A stretch of DNA of 7,842 nt from Pseudomonadota bacterium. GTDB lineage: Bacteria; Myxococcota; Myxococcia; Myxococcales; Myxococcaceae. Both the position numbers and the translations under genes were made by a program. Of this stretch, positions 1 to 5,815 are shown one piece after another (within the stretch, counting starts at the first letter, position 1; every line of letters begins with the position of its first letter). The notes below the pieces were generated by a model that was not told the DNA's origin, did not search any database, and saw nothing but the letters and a program-made list of their open reading frames with translations. The stretch is taken from positions 1 to 7,842 of the forward strand of contig JAFADT010000357.1 of NCBI GenBank assembly GCA_023424585.1, given 5' to 3'.

Positions 1-12
1 GGGCCCTGCGAG

Positions 13-88
13 TGAGAGCGGAGGGAATCGAACCCACAACCTATGGATTAAGCTGAGTCCATTGCTCTGCCAATTGAGCTACGCTCCC
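13..88 (-). tRNA. Atypical tRNA, 10-nt anticodon loop, identity unresolved (Lys-CTT-like)
   Basis: The minus strand folds as a cloverleaf. The acceptor stem GGGAGCG/CGCTCTC has 7 pairs with one G-U, the D stem is GCTC/GAGC, the anticodon stem ATGGA/TCCAT is perfect, the variable region is AGGTT, and a T arm with TTCGATT loop and discriminator A follows. Two things are abnormal. The anticodon loop is CTCAGCTTAA, 10 nt instead of 7, and the T stem GTGGG/CCCTC has a T-T mismatch. Removing CAG or AGC leaves CTCTTAA (Lys CTT), removing GCT leaves CTCATAA (CAT, Met/Ile2), and removing CTT leaves CTCAGAA (Leu CAG, unlikely for a class I body). No CCA is encoded. A strong promoter lies upstream (138-166), so it is probably transcribed. 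It may be a specialised tRNA or a decaying pseudogene; the sequence alone does not decide. Confidence 0.75.
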
Positions 89-137
89 GGCTTGGTTCGT
101 CTGCCGCGTTGGCTGCGCGACGTCCGAGGTGGCGCGG

Positions 138-166
138 TGAATACCGGGCGCCGCCTGTCCTGTCAA
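138..166 (-). promoter_or_regulatory. Sigma-70-type promoter of the atypical tRNA
   Basis: On the minus strand a perfect -35 box TTGACA (166-161) is followed by a 17-nt spacer and a -10 box TATTCA (143-138). An A/T-rich stretch (GCAAAAACGTTT) lies just upstream of the -35 box and could act as an UP-like element. The expected start near 131 gives a leader of about 43 nt before the tRNA 5' end at 88. Such a match to the housekeeping consensus is rare in DNA this GC-rich. The assignment comes from sequence pattern only. Confidence 0.75.
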
Positions 167-206
167 AACGTTTTTGCACGCTCGCTTCATTCTCAGCGTT
201 GGAACC

Positions 207-233
207 GGATGGCCGGCGTGCGGCCGGCCATCC
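207..233. repeat. Perfect 11-bp inverted repeat with 5-nt loop
   Basis: GGATGGCCGGC (207-217) and GCCGGCCATCC (223-233) are exactly complementary, with loop GTGCG. The element lies between two divergent genes, and no T-tract follows it on either strand, so it does not look like an intrinsic terminator. It could be an operator or a structured 5' leader element of the recombinase mRNA. It is upstream of the -35 box of the tRNA promoter. Confidence 0.7.
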
Positions 234-422
234 CCGGCACCGGGAAGCGATGCGAAGGCGCTGCCCGGCTCGCATGTTGATCCACGCCTCGGTTCGCGCT
301 GCAGGCCTGTAGCAGGTGCCCTTCCGGGCCCCTGGCTTGCGGGTCATGTGCCGTGTGCCCGGGCAGCCATGTGGGCGGGCGAGGGTCGTCCGTCCTTTTC
401 GAGCGGTGCTGGAGACACAGTG

Positions 423-1502
423 ATGGATGCGAATGTGAAGGCGGATGGAACGACGTCGCCGCAGGGGGCGGCCTGGAACCGGGAGCGGGTGGACCTGGTG
501 AAGCGGACCATCTGCCCGCGGGGAATCAGCGAGGACGAGTTCGCCCTCTTCATCGAGCAGTGCAAGCGCAGCGGGTTGGATCCGCTCCTCAAGGAGGCCT
601 TCTGCGTGGCGCGCCGCCAGAACGTGGGCAACCGCGAGCGGCCCAACTGGGTGACGAAGTACGAGTTCCAGCCGTCGGAGGCGGGCATGCTCGCCCGGGC
701 GGAGCGCTTCCCGGACTTCAAGGGCATCCAGGCGAGCGCGGTGTTCGCCGAGGACGAGATCGTGGTGGACCAGGGCAAGGGCGAGGTGGTGCACCGCTTC
801 AACCCGGCCAAGCGCAAGGGCGCCCTGGTGGGTGCCTGGTCGCGCGTGGTGCGCGAGGGGAAGCTGCCGGTCGTCGTGTGGCTGGACTTCTCCGGCTACG
901 TCCAGCAGACGCCGCTGTGGGCCAAGATTCCCACGACGATGATCGAGAAGTGCGCGCGAGTGGCGGCGCTGCGCAAGGCGTACCCGGAGGCCTTCGGCGG
1001 ACTGTACGTGCGCGAGGAGATGCCGGCCGAGGAGTACGACGCGCACGACGAGCCGGCCCCCGCGTCAGGCTCCTACGAGGTGCTGGGCTCGAAGCCGGGC
1101 CCGGTGAAGGCGTCCTTCCCCACCCTGGGCTCCGTGGAGGCGCCCAAGGCGGCGGAGACGGCGAGGGCTCCGGAGAAGGAGGAGGCACGGCTCGACGTGG
1201 ACGTGCCGCTGGCGCCAGCCACGGCGGTGGCGGCGGTGCCCGTGTCCCAGGCGCCCGAGCGCCCGAAGGCGAGCGCGGTGGTGGTGGCGTTCGGCCCGTA
1301 CAAGGGCAAGACGACGTCCGAGCTGTCCGACGACGAGCTGAGCGAGACCATCGACCTGGCGCACGAGAAGCTGATGGAGCAGCCCCGGGCGCGGTGGGCC
1401 AAGGCCATGAGGGAGAACCTCACCGCGCTGGAGGCGGAGACGGAGCTGCGCTGCCAAGTGCCGTCCGCCAAGGATCGCGCCGCGACGAACCCGGACGCCT
1501 GA
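423..1502 (+). CDS. bet: Phage-type ssDNA annealing recombinase, Bet/RecT (Red-beta) family
   Basis: This encodes 359 aa. Residues about 20-200 resemble lambda Red-beta/Bet proteins, which bind ssDNA and anneal complementary strands. Visible signatures are the RSGLDPLLKEAF segment (49-60, compare GLNPWTKEIYAF in lambda Beta), a central beta-rich region, and the K-C-A-R-V-A...FGGLYVREE segment (176-199, compare CARLAFGFAGIYDKDE). A long Ala/Pro/Glu-rich linker (about 205-283) follows. The C-terminal part (about 284-343) begins VVVAFGPYKGKT and resembles the small basic module found at the C-terminus of ExoX-like nucleases. The ATG at 423 is chosen because GGAG lies at 411-414, 8 nt upstream; an in-frame GTG at 420 is possible. 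The partner exonuclease (Exo/RecE) normally beside phage bet genes is absent. Base composition matches the neighbours, so any transfer is old. Confidence 0.9.
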   Translation: MDANVKADGTTSPQGAAWNRERVDLVKRTICPRGISEDEFALFIEQCKRSGLDPLLKEAFCVARRQNVGNRERPNWVTKYEFQPSEAGMLARAERFPDFKGIQASAVFAEDEIVVDQGKGEVVHRFNPAKRKGALVGAWSRVVREGKLPVVVWLDFSGYVQQTPLWAKIPTTMIEKCARVAALRKAYPEAFGGLYVREEMPAEEYDAHDEPAPASGSYEVLGSKPGPVKASFPTLGSVEAPKAAETARAPEKEEARLDVDVPLAPATAVAAVPVSQAPERPKASAVVVAFGPYKGKTTSELSDDELSETIDLAHEKLMEQPRARWAKAMRENLTALEAETELRCQVPSAKDRAATNPDA

Positions 1503-1528
1503 GCCCGCGTCGTTCGCTGAGATGAAGG

Positions 1529-1572
1529 ACGCCCGCGTTCCCGGTGAAGGGGACGCGGGCGTTTCGCTTTCC
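1529..1572 (+). terminator. Intrinsic terminator of the recombinase gene
   Basis: A 14-bp stem (left arm 1529-1542, right arm 1549-1562, one G-U pair) with loop GGTGAA lies 26 nt after the recombinase stop codon. TTCGCTTTCC follows. The stem is very GC-rich, while the T-tract is interrupted. Confidence 0.8.
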
Positions 1573-2010
1573 TGCGCTCAACCTCTGCTCGACAGACTCC
1601 GGAGCATGTTGGAGCGGCCCCGGCAGGCAGCTACGAGCTCATGCCCCTGCCGATGGAGGGCCCCCTCCTGCGGCTTCCGGGGGCAAGGGCGACTTCCGAC
1701 CTTCGGCCACTGACACGGGCAACTGGGCTTGCGAGCCACAGGCGGAGCGCATCTCGCCGATGGGCTCCTCGTGCGGCACGCTCCCACTCCTGTCCTCACA
1801 CAGGGGGGACTTCTCCCCTGCGAGCACTTGACGCCAGGCACCGATGGGACGGTCGTCGAACCCGTGGGAGCGGACTCCTACGACCACCAAGTGTATTGCT
1901 TTGTCCGGTACTGGCCGAGGCTGCTCCAGTAACGGGCTTTTTCGGTGGAGAGTCCCGGTCGCGAGAGCGCCGGGGCGTTCCCCGCGTGCGCTTCTGACGG
2001 TTGGAAGGGT
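1563..2010 (+). other. Orphan transcription-unit candidate (structured RNA or small gene)
   Basis: This ~450-nt gap has no recognisable protein gene. It lies after the recombinase terminator and contains its own plus-strand terminator (1903-1942). Hairpins seen are CGGCAGG/CCTGCCG (1621-1627/1646-1652, with AGCT-ACG-AGCT inside), CTG-GGCT/AGCC-A-CAG with TGCG loop (1723-1741), and CAGGGG/CCCCTG (1801-1806/1815-1820). A plus-strand frame of 67 codons starting at TTG 1729 ends in TAA at 1930-1932, inside the terminator stem. Its end contains DSYDHQVYCFVRYWPRLL, which has more aromatic residues than a typical chance frame here, but it has no good start or ribosome site. I see no clear promoter. 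A hairpin CGGGG/CCCCG (1971-1984) near the right end could help end the opposing tRNA transcripts. Confidence 0.35.
1903..1942 (+). terminator. Intrinsic terminator of an unassigned plus-strand transcript
   Basis: The left arm GTCCGGTACTGG (1903-1914) pairs with CCAGTAACGGGC (1926-1937) in 11 of 12 positions, including one U-G pair and one internal G-A mismatch, around an 11-nt loop. TTTTT (1938-1942) follows the stem directly. This is the canonical form of a rho-independent terminator, and only on the plus strand. No recognised gene precedes it. Confidence 0.65.
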
Positions 2011-2084
2011 TGCGCCCAGAGGGACTTGAACCCCCAACCCTCGGCTTCGAAGGCCGATGCTCTATCCAGTTGAGCTATAGGCGC
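2011..2084 (-). tRNA. tRNA-Arg(TCG)
   Basis: This is a complete cloverleaf of 74 nt. The acceptor stem is GCGCCTA/TGGGCGC, the D stem GCTC/GAGC, the anticodon stem TCGGC/GCCGA with loop CTTCGAA (anticodon TCG, reading CGA/CGG), the T arm loop TTCAAGT, and the discriminator A. The 3' CCA is not encoded. It is the last of four clustered tRNA genes and lies 21 nt after tRNA-His. A GC-rich hairpin (1971-1984) lies downstream, with no T-tract. Confidence 0.97.
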
Positions 2085-2105
2085 GGGGCGAAGCGGGAGA
2101 AGAAG

Positions 2106-2180
2106 GGCGAATGACCGGGATCGAACCGGCAACCTCCGGAGTCACAGTCCGGCGCTCTAACCAGTTGAGCTACATTCGCC
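2106..2180 (-). tRNA. tRNA-His(GTG)
   Basis: The anticodon loop is CTGTGAC, giving anticodon GTG (His). The acceptor stem has 8 pairs, GGCGAATG/CATTCGCC, so the extra G(-1):C73 pair that marks tRNA-His is encoded in the gene. The D stem is GCTC/GAGC and the T arm GCCGG-TTCGATC-CCGGT. No CCA is encoded; CTTCT follows. It lies 93 nt after tRNA-Arg(TCT), so it may start a separate unit with tRNA-Arg(TCG). Confidence 0.97.
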
Positions 2181-2216
2181 GTCACTTCACACGTCACGGC
2201 TTTGGAAAGCGGCGGT

Positions 2217-2245
2217 CTCCTACCGTGGAAACCGGGGCCATTCAA
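2217..2245 (-). promoter_or_regulatory. Possible promoter of the His-Arg(TCG) tRNA pair
   Basis: On the minus strand, TTGAAT (2245-2240), a 17-nt spacer and TAGGAG (2222-2217) lie in the 93-nt gap upstream of tRNA-His. The predicted start near 2210 leaves a leader of about 30 nt. The -35 box is good but the -10 box is a poor match (TA kept, final T absent), so this is tentative. Confidence 0.25.
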
Positions 2246-2250
2246 GGCCC

Positions 2251-2270
2251 AAAACCATCTGCCAGCAGAT
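2251..2270 (-). terminator. Weak hairpin/terminator after tRNA-Arg(TCT)
   Basis: Downstream of tRNA-Arg(TCT) the transcript reads ATCTGC-TG-GCAGAT (2270-2257), effectively a 5-bp stem with 4-nt loop, then GG and TTTT. It starts 4 nt from the tRNA 3' end. It may be a weak terminator splitting the tRNA cluster, or only a 3'-trailer structure that guides processing. The stem is short and the T run is only four. Confidence 0.3.
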
Positions 2271-2273
2271 TTG

Positions 2274-2347
2274 CGCCCCAGGCAGGGCTCGAACCTGCGA
2301 CCCCCGACTTAGAAGGTCGGTGCTCTATCCAGCTGAGCTACTGGAGC
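2274..2347 (-). tRNA. tRNA-Arg(TCT)
   Basis: This is a complete cloverleaf with acceptor stem GCTCCAG/CTGGGGC, D stem GCTC/GAGC, anticodon stem CCGAC/GTCGG with loop CTTCTAA (anticodon TCT, reading AGA/AGG), T arm GCAGG-TTCGAGC-CCTGC and discriminator G. CCA is not encoded; CAAATC follows. It lies 39 nt after tRNA-Pro. Confidence 0.97.
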
Positions 2348-2383
2348 TGGCCGGTCCTCACTGCTGAAACATCACGGCACTTC

Positions 2384-2460
<77 letters not shown>

Positions 2461-2531
2461 AGAAGTGTCGCCACCTTCGCCTAACGCGGACAGACGCGCA
2501 AGCCTGCTCTTCCTGACGCCCGTCCGCCCGG

Positions 2532-3122
2532 TCAGAGCGCCAACAGATGGCGCCGCATCAGCTGGAAGGCCCGGGCCCGGTGCGACACCCGCGCCTTCTC
2601 CTCGGGCGCCAGCTCCGCCATCGAGCGCCCGCCCTCCCCCTCCACCTGGAACACCGGATCGTACCCGAAGCCGTTCGTCCCCCTCGGCGCGCGGAGGATG
2701 ACGCCCTCGCAGCGCCCCTCCTCCACCCGGGGTGCGTCCCCCTTCCCCGTCACCAGCGCCAGCGCGCAGCGGAAGGACGCGGTGCGCTTCGCGTCCGGCA
2801 CGTCCGCCAGCTCCATGAGGAGCTTCTCGTACCGGGCCCTGTCGTCGCCCGGCGCGTACCGCGCCGACAGCACGCCGGGCCGTCCGTCCAGCGCGTCCAC
2901 GCACAGCCCGGAGTCGTCCGCGAGCGCGGGCAGCCCCGTGGCCTCCGAGTACGCGCGGGCCTTCTTCACCGCGTTCTCCTCGAAGGTGTCGCCGTCCTCC
3001 ACGGGCTCGGGCACGGGGGGCAGGTCCTTGAGGGACACGACCTCCACGGCGTCGCCCACGAGCAGGCGCAGCTCGCGCACCTTGCCGGCGTTGCCGGTGG
3101 CGAAGAGCAGCTTCGGCTTCAT
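2532..3122 (-). CDS. rdgB: dITP/XTP pyrophosphatase (RdgB/HAM1 family)
   Basis: This 196-aa cytosolic enzyme hydrolyses non-canonical purine triphosphates (dITP, ITP, XTP) to monophosphate and pyrophosphate, keeping deaminated bases out of DNA and RNA. Family signatures are present in order: [12 protein letters not shown] (7-18, triphosphate binding), FEENAVKKA (47-55), [11 protein letters not shown] (68-78, with D70 as the expected catalytic acid), GVLSARYA (83-90), [13 protein letters not shown] (146-158), AELAPEEK (169-176) and SHR (180-182). Length is normal for the family. The usual Gly after SARYA is Pro here (P91), a minor deviation. Its ATG overlaps the rph stop as ATGA, indicating translational coupling. 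The pairing of rph with rdgB is common in bacteria. Confidence 0.97.
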   Translation of the reverse strand: MKPKLLFATGNAGKVRELRLLVGDAVEVVSLKDLPPVPEPVEDGDTFEENAVKKARAYSEATGLPALADDSGLCVDALDGRPGVLSARYAPGDDRARYEKLLMELADVPDAKRTASFRCALALVTGKGDAPRVEEGRCEGVILRAPRGTNGFGYDPVFQVEGEGGRSMAELAPEEKARVSHRARAFQLMRRHLLAL

Positions 3123-3823
3123 CCCAGCACCTTCGCCTGCGCGGCGGTGAGCTGCTGGATGGCCGCGAGGCCTCCGTCCAGCATCGCGTCCATCGACTTG
3201 CGGTCGAAGAGCTTGTGCTCGGCGGTGCCCTGCACCTCCACGATGCGACCGTCGCCCGTGGCCACGAGGTTCAGGTCCACCTCCGCGGTGGAGTCCTCGT
3301 CGTAGTCCAGGTCCACGCGCACCTCGCCGTTCACCACGCCCACGGACACCGCGGCCAGCGGGGTGAGCCCCTTCAACAGGCCCGGCTTGTTGAGCGAGCG
3401 GAGGGCCAGCACCAGCGCCACGTACGCGCCGGTGATGGACGCGGTGCGCGTGCCGCCGTCCGCCTGGATGACGTCACAGTCCAGCGTGAAGGTGCGCACG
3501 CCCAGCGCCTGCAGGTCCACCGACGCGCGCAGGGCGCGGCCGATGAGGCGCTGGATCTCCATGGTGCGGCCGGACTGCTTGCCCTTGGCGGCCTCGCGCG
3601 AGCCGCGGGTGTGCGTGGCGCGCGGGAGCATCCCGTACTCGGCCGTGACCCAGCCCGACCCCTTGCCCATCAGGTGCGGCGGGACGCGGTCCTCCACCGA
3701 GCAGGTGACGAGCACCTTCGTGTGGCCGAACTCCACCTGGACGGAGCCCTCCGCGTAGCGGTTGACGTTGGGCGTGAGGGTGACGGGCCGGAGGTCCAGC
3801 GCACCACGGTTGAAGGAACGCAC
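3119..3823 (-). CDS. rph: Ribonuclease PH
   Basis: This 234-aa phosphorolytic 3'-5' exoribonuclease trims tRNA 3' ends and normally forms a hexamer of dimers. Hallmarks are the N-terminal start region [13 protein letters not shown] (2-14), [23 protein letters not shown] (51-73), [20 protein letters not shown] (81-100, with phosphate-binding R86), [19 protein letters not shown] (115-133) and [13 protein letters not shown] (173-185, expected catalytic Asp residues). Length is close to the usual ~238 aa. The start is GTG at 3823, with AGGAG 9 nt upstream. It lies 47 nt after the amidase stop and overlaps rdgB by 4 nt. The tRNA genes downstream on the same strand lack CCA, so their precursors are natural substrates (inference). 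Confidence 0.98.
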   Translation of the reverse strand: MRSFNRGALDLRPVTLTPNVNRYAEGSVQVEFGHTKVLVTCSVEDRVPPHLMGKGSGWVTAEYGMLPRATHTRGSREAAKGKQSGRTMEIQRLIGRALRASVDLQALGVRTFTLDCDVIQADGGTRTASITGAYVALVLALRSLNKPGLLKGLTPLAAVSVGVVNGEVRVDLDYDEDSTAEVDLNLVATGDGRIVEVQGTAEHKLFDRKSMDAMLDGGLAAIQQLTAAQAKVLG

Positions 3824-3870
3824 GAGGGAAGGCTCCTGACAGGGAGGGACGGCGAAGCCCCCACGCTTTA

Positions 3871-4677
3871 TCAGGGCGCGGTGGATCCAGCCACCGGTTG
3901 CGAGGGCGAGCCGTCCCGTCGACGCGTCTCCCGGAGGAAGGCCTGCACCCCCTCCGCGATGGCCTCCGCCAGCGTCTCCTGGTACGCCGCCTTCCCCAGC
4001 TTCGCCCCCTCCTGCGGGTGGGAGATGAAGCCCACTTCAATCAGCACCGCCGGCGCCTCCACGCCCGTGAGGACGAAGAAGGGCGCCTGCTGCACGCCCC
4101 GGTCCGTGGCGCCGCTCTTCGCCACCAGGCGCGGGTGGATGGCGTAGGCCAGCCGGGACGCGTCCGAGTGCGCCTCCGTGCGCGCCAGGTCCTCCAGGAT
4201 GAAGGCCAGCGTGGAGTGCCCGCGCGCGGCGCGGGCCGTGGGCGCCTCCGCGTTCTCGCGGTCCGCCACCGCCCGCGCCGCCTCGCCGGAGGCGTTGGCG
4301 GAGAGGAAGTACGTCTCGATGCCCTCGGTGCGCGCACGCAGCCGCTTCGTGGGCATGGAGTTGGCGTGGATGGAGAGGAAGAGGTCCGGCCGCTGGATGT
4401 TGGAGAACTCCACCCGCTCCGACAGCGCCATCAGCGTGTCGCGGTCGCGCGTGAGGAACACCTCGCTGCCCGCGGCCTCCAGCTTCTCACGCAGGCGCTG
4501 CGCGATCTGGAGCGCGACCTCCTTCTCCCAGAGGTCCCCGGGCCCCTTCGCGCCCTCCTTCGCCCCGCCGTGCCCCGGGTCGATGACGATGCGCGCGCCG
4601 CGCTCCCCCGCCCCGGAGAGGGCCGGCAGGAGGCACGCGAGCAGGAGCAGACCGAGGGGGAGGGGGCGCGGCGACAT
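3871..4677 (-). CDS. N-acetylmuramoyl-L-alanine amidase (Amidase_3, AmiC-like)
   Basis: This 268-aa zinc amidase cleaves the bond between MurNAc and the peptide stem in peptidoglycan, acting in the periplasm. The N-terminus (1-24) is a signal sequence with hydrophobic core [16 protein letters not shown]15 follows LLA, a possible but imperfect lipobox, so either a lipoprotein or a soluble periplasmic form is possible. Expected zinc ligands and catalytic residues are visible: DPGHGG (33-38, H36), E51, LSIHAN (101-106, H104) and IEVGFISH (213-220, E214). The DRENA segment (139-143) is typical of the family. There is no AMIN or SPOR domain. The ATG at 4677 is chosen because the signal peptide begins there; an upstream in-frame extension lacks protein character and overlaps selD. 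The ribosome site is weak. It lies 71 nt after selD and 47 nt before rph. Confidence 0.95.
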   Translation of the reverse strand: MSPRPLPLGLLLLACLLPALSGAGERGARIVIDPGHGGAKEGAKGPGDLWEKEVALQIAQRLREKLEAAGSEVFLTRDRDTLMALSERVEFSNIQRPDLFLSIHANSMPTKRLRARTEGIETYFLSANASGEAARAVADRENAEAPTARAARGHSTLAFILEDLARTEAHSDASRLAYAIHPRLVAKSGATDRGVQQAPFFVLTGVEAPAVLIEVGFISHPQEGAKLGKAAYQETLAEAIAEGVQAFLRETRRRDGSPSQPVAGSTAP

Positions 4678-4748
4678 TCGCGCCGGGATGTTAGCCGGGC
4701 CCCGGCCCGGAGGCGAAATCCGCTCCCGGGAGGAACGCGCCCTGCCGC

Positions 4749-5807
4749 TCAGCCGATGACGTCGATGCCGGGACGGCCCGCCTGCACTTCGCCGAGGAGG
4801 GCCGCGTCCACGCCGGCCTTCTCCAGCGCCTGCACCGCCTTGAGCGCGTGGCGCGCGGGCACGCTGGCCAACAGGCCGCCGTTGGTCTGCGCGTCCGCGA
4901 GCAGCCACTGGATGTGCTCCGGCAGCCCCTCCGGGAACGTCACGTGCTTCTTCACGTGGGCGAGGTTCGTCTTCGTGCCGCCCGGAATCACGCCGGCCTC
5001 CGCCAGCGCGGGCACCTCCGCGATGAGCGGGATGCGCTCCAGGTCCAGCGCCGCGCGCGTCTTCGCGCCGTTCATCATCTCCAGCAGGTGGCCCAGCAGG
5101 CCGAAGCCCGTCACGTCCGTGAGCGCGTTCACCTTGAAGGCGCCCGACGCGAACACCTCACCGGCCGCCTTGTTGAGCGTGGCCATCTGCGCAGTCACGC
5201 GCTTCGTGAGCTGCTTGGATGCAAGGCCCCGCTTGATGGCGGTGGTGGCGATGCCCGTGCCCACGGGCTTGGTGAGCAGCAGCACGTCCCCCGGCTTCGC
5301 GCCCGCGTTGGTGAGCACCTTCTTCGGGTGCACCACGCCGGTGACGGCCATGCCGAACTTGGGCTCCGGGTCCCGGATGCTGTGGCCGCCGAGGATGGGG
5401 ATGCCCGCCTCGTCCGCCTTGGACTGGCCGCCCGCGAGGATCTTCTGCAGCGTCTTGAGCGGCAGCTCGTCCGGGAAGCACACCAGGTTGAGCGCGAACA
5501 GCGGCTTCGCGCCCATGGCCCAGATGTCCGACAGCGCGTTGGCCGCGGCGATGGCGCCGAACTGGAACGGGTCGTCCACGAGCGGCGGGAAGAAGTCCAC
5601 CGTCTCCACCACGGCCATGCCCGGCGCCACCTGGTACACGGCGGCGTCGTCATTCGTGTGGAAGCCCACCAGGGCCCGGGGGTGAGACGCCCCCTTGAGC
5701 CCGCCCAGGACCTTCGCCAGGTCCCCCGCCTTGAGCTTCGCCGCGCAGCCCGCGCAGTGGCTCATCTCGGTGAGGCGCCTGGCCTTCACCGGCTTCCCGC
5801 CCGCCAT
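4749..5807 (-). CDS. selD: Selenide, water dikinase (selenophosphate synthetase)
   Basis: This 352-aa enzyme uses ATP, selenide and water to make selenophosphate, the selenium donor for selenocysteine and for 2-selenouridine in tRNA. The N-terminal active-site loop reads LTEMSHCAGCAAKL (12-25). C21 and K24 align with catalytic Cys17 and Lys20 of E. coli SelD, so this is a Cys form, not a selenoprotein. Other family motifs are NDDAAVY (52-58), ETVDFFPPLVDDP (68-80), GGHSI (140-144), LTKPVGTG (178-185), DVTGFGLLGHLLEMM (231-245) and QTNGGLL (307-313). AGGGGG lies just upstream of the ATG, 8 nt after the stop of the FHA-DUF4388 gene. No selA, selB, selC or tRNA 2-selenouridine synthase gene is in the window, so its end use here cannot be told. 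Confidence 0.96.
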   Translation of the reverse strand: MAGGKPVKARRLTEMSHCAGCAAKLKAGDLAKVLGGLKGASHPRALVGFHTNDDAAVYQVAPGMAVVETVDFFPPLVDDPFQFGAIAAANALSDIWAMGAKPLFALNLVCFPDELPLKTLQKILAGGQSKADEAGIPILGGHSIRDPEPKFGMAVTGVVHPKKVLTNAGAKPGDVLLLTKPVGTGIATTAIKRGLASKQLTKRVTAQMATLNKAAGEVFASGAFKVNALTDVTGFGLLGHLLEMMNGAKTRAALDLERIPLIAEVPALAEAGVIPGGTKTNLAHVKKHVTFPEGLPEHIQWLLADAQTNGGLLASVPARHALKAVQALEKAGVDAALLGEVQAGRPGIDVIG

Positions 5808-5815
5808 GCCGCCCC

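Larger units (their letters stand above)
89..422. other. Divergent intergenic region between the tRNA and the recombinase gene
   Basis: This stretch separates the minus-strand tRNA from the plus-strand bet/recT gene. It holds the tRNA promoter (138-166) and a perfect 11-bp inverted repeat (207-233). Open frames extending from the recombinase into this region lack family-like sequence. I could not identify a convincing plus-strand promoter for the recombinase. Confidence 0.6.

Noticed and set aside
48..1046. Long minus-strand open frame over the recombinase gene and the tRNA
   Set aside because: It is Arg/His/Leu-rich, lies antisense to a gene with clear family motifs, and runs into the tRNA. 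It is a GC-rich shadow frame.
1846..1876. tRNA-like T-arm on the minus strand (CACGGGTTCGACG)
   Set aside because: The inner T-stem pair fails and no matching acceptor, D or anticodon arm exists at the right distance. It is not a tRNA and not convincingly a tmRNA end.
1639..2037. 132-codon minus-strand open frame after tRNA-Arg(TCG)
   Set aside because: It starts inside the tRNA (MGVQVPLGA is a tRNA-derived artefact) and shows no domain. The plus-strand terminator also lies within it.
2235..2250. GGGCC/GGCCC hairpin in the tRNA-Arg(TCT)/His gap as a minus-strand terminator
   Set aside because: The T run precedes the stem on the minus strand instead of following it, and the stem is only 5 bp.
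4678..4908. Upstream extension of the amidase frame (77 codons)
   Set aside because: It overlaps selD, is Arg/Gly-rich, and would bury the signal peptide that begins at 4677.
3898..5685. 595-codon plus-strand open frame
   Set aside because: It is antisense to the amidase and selD genes, both with clear catalytic motifs, and has biased Arg/Ala/Ser composition.
4749..5807. SelD as a selenoprotein
   Set aside because: The catalytic codon is TGC (Cys), and there is no in-frame TGA before the end of the gene.
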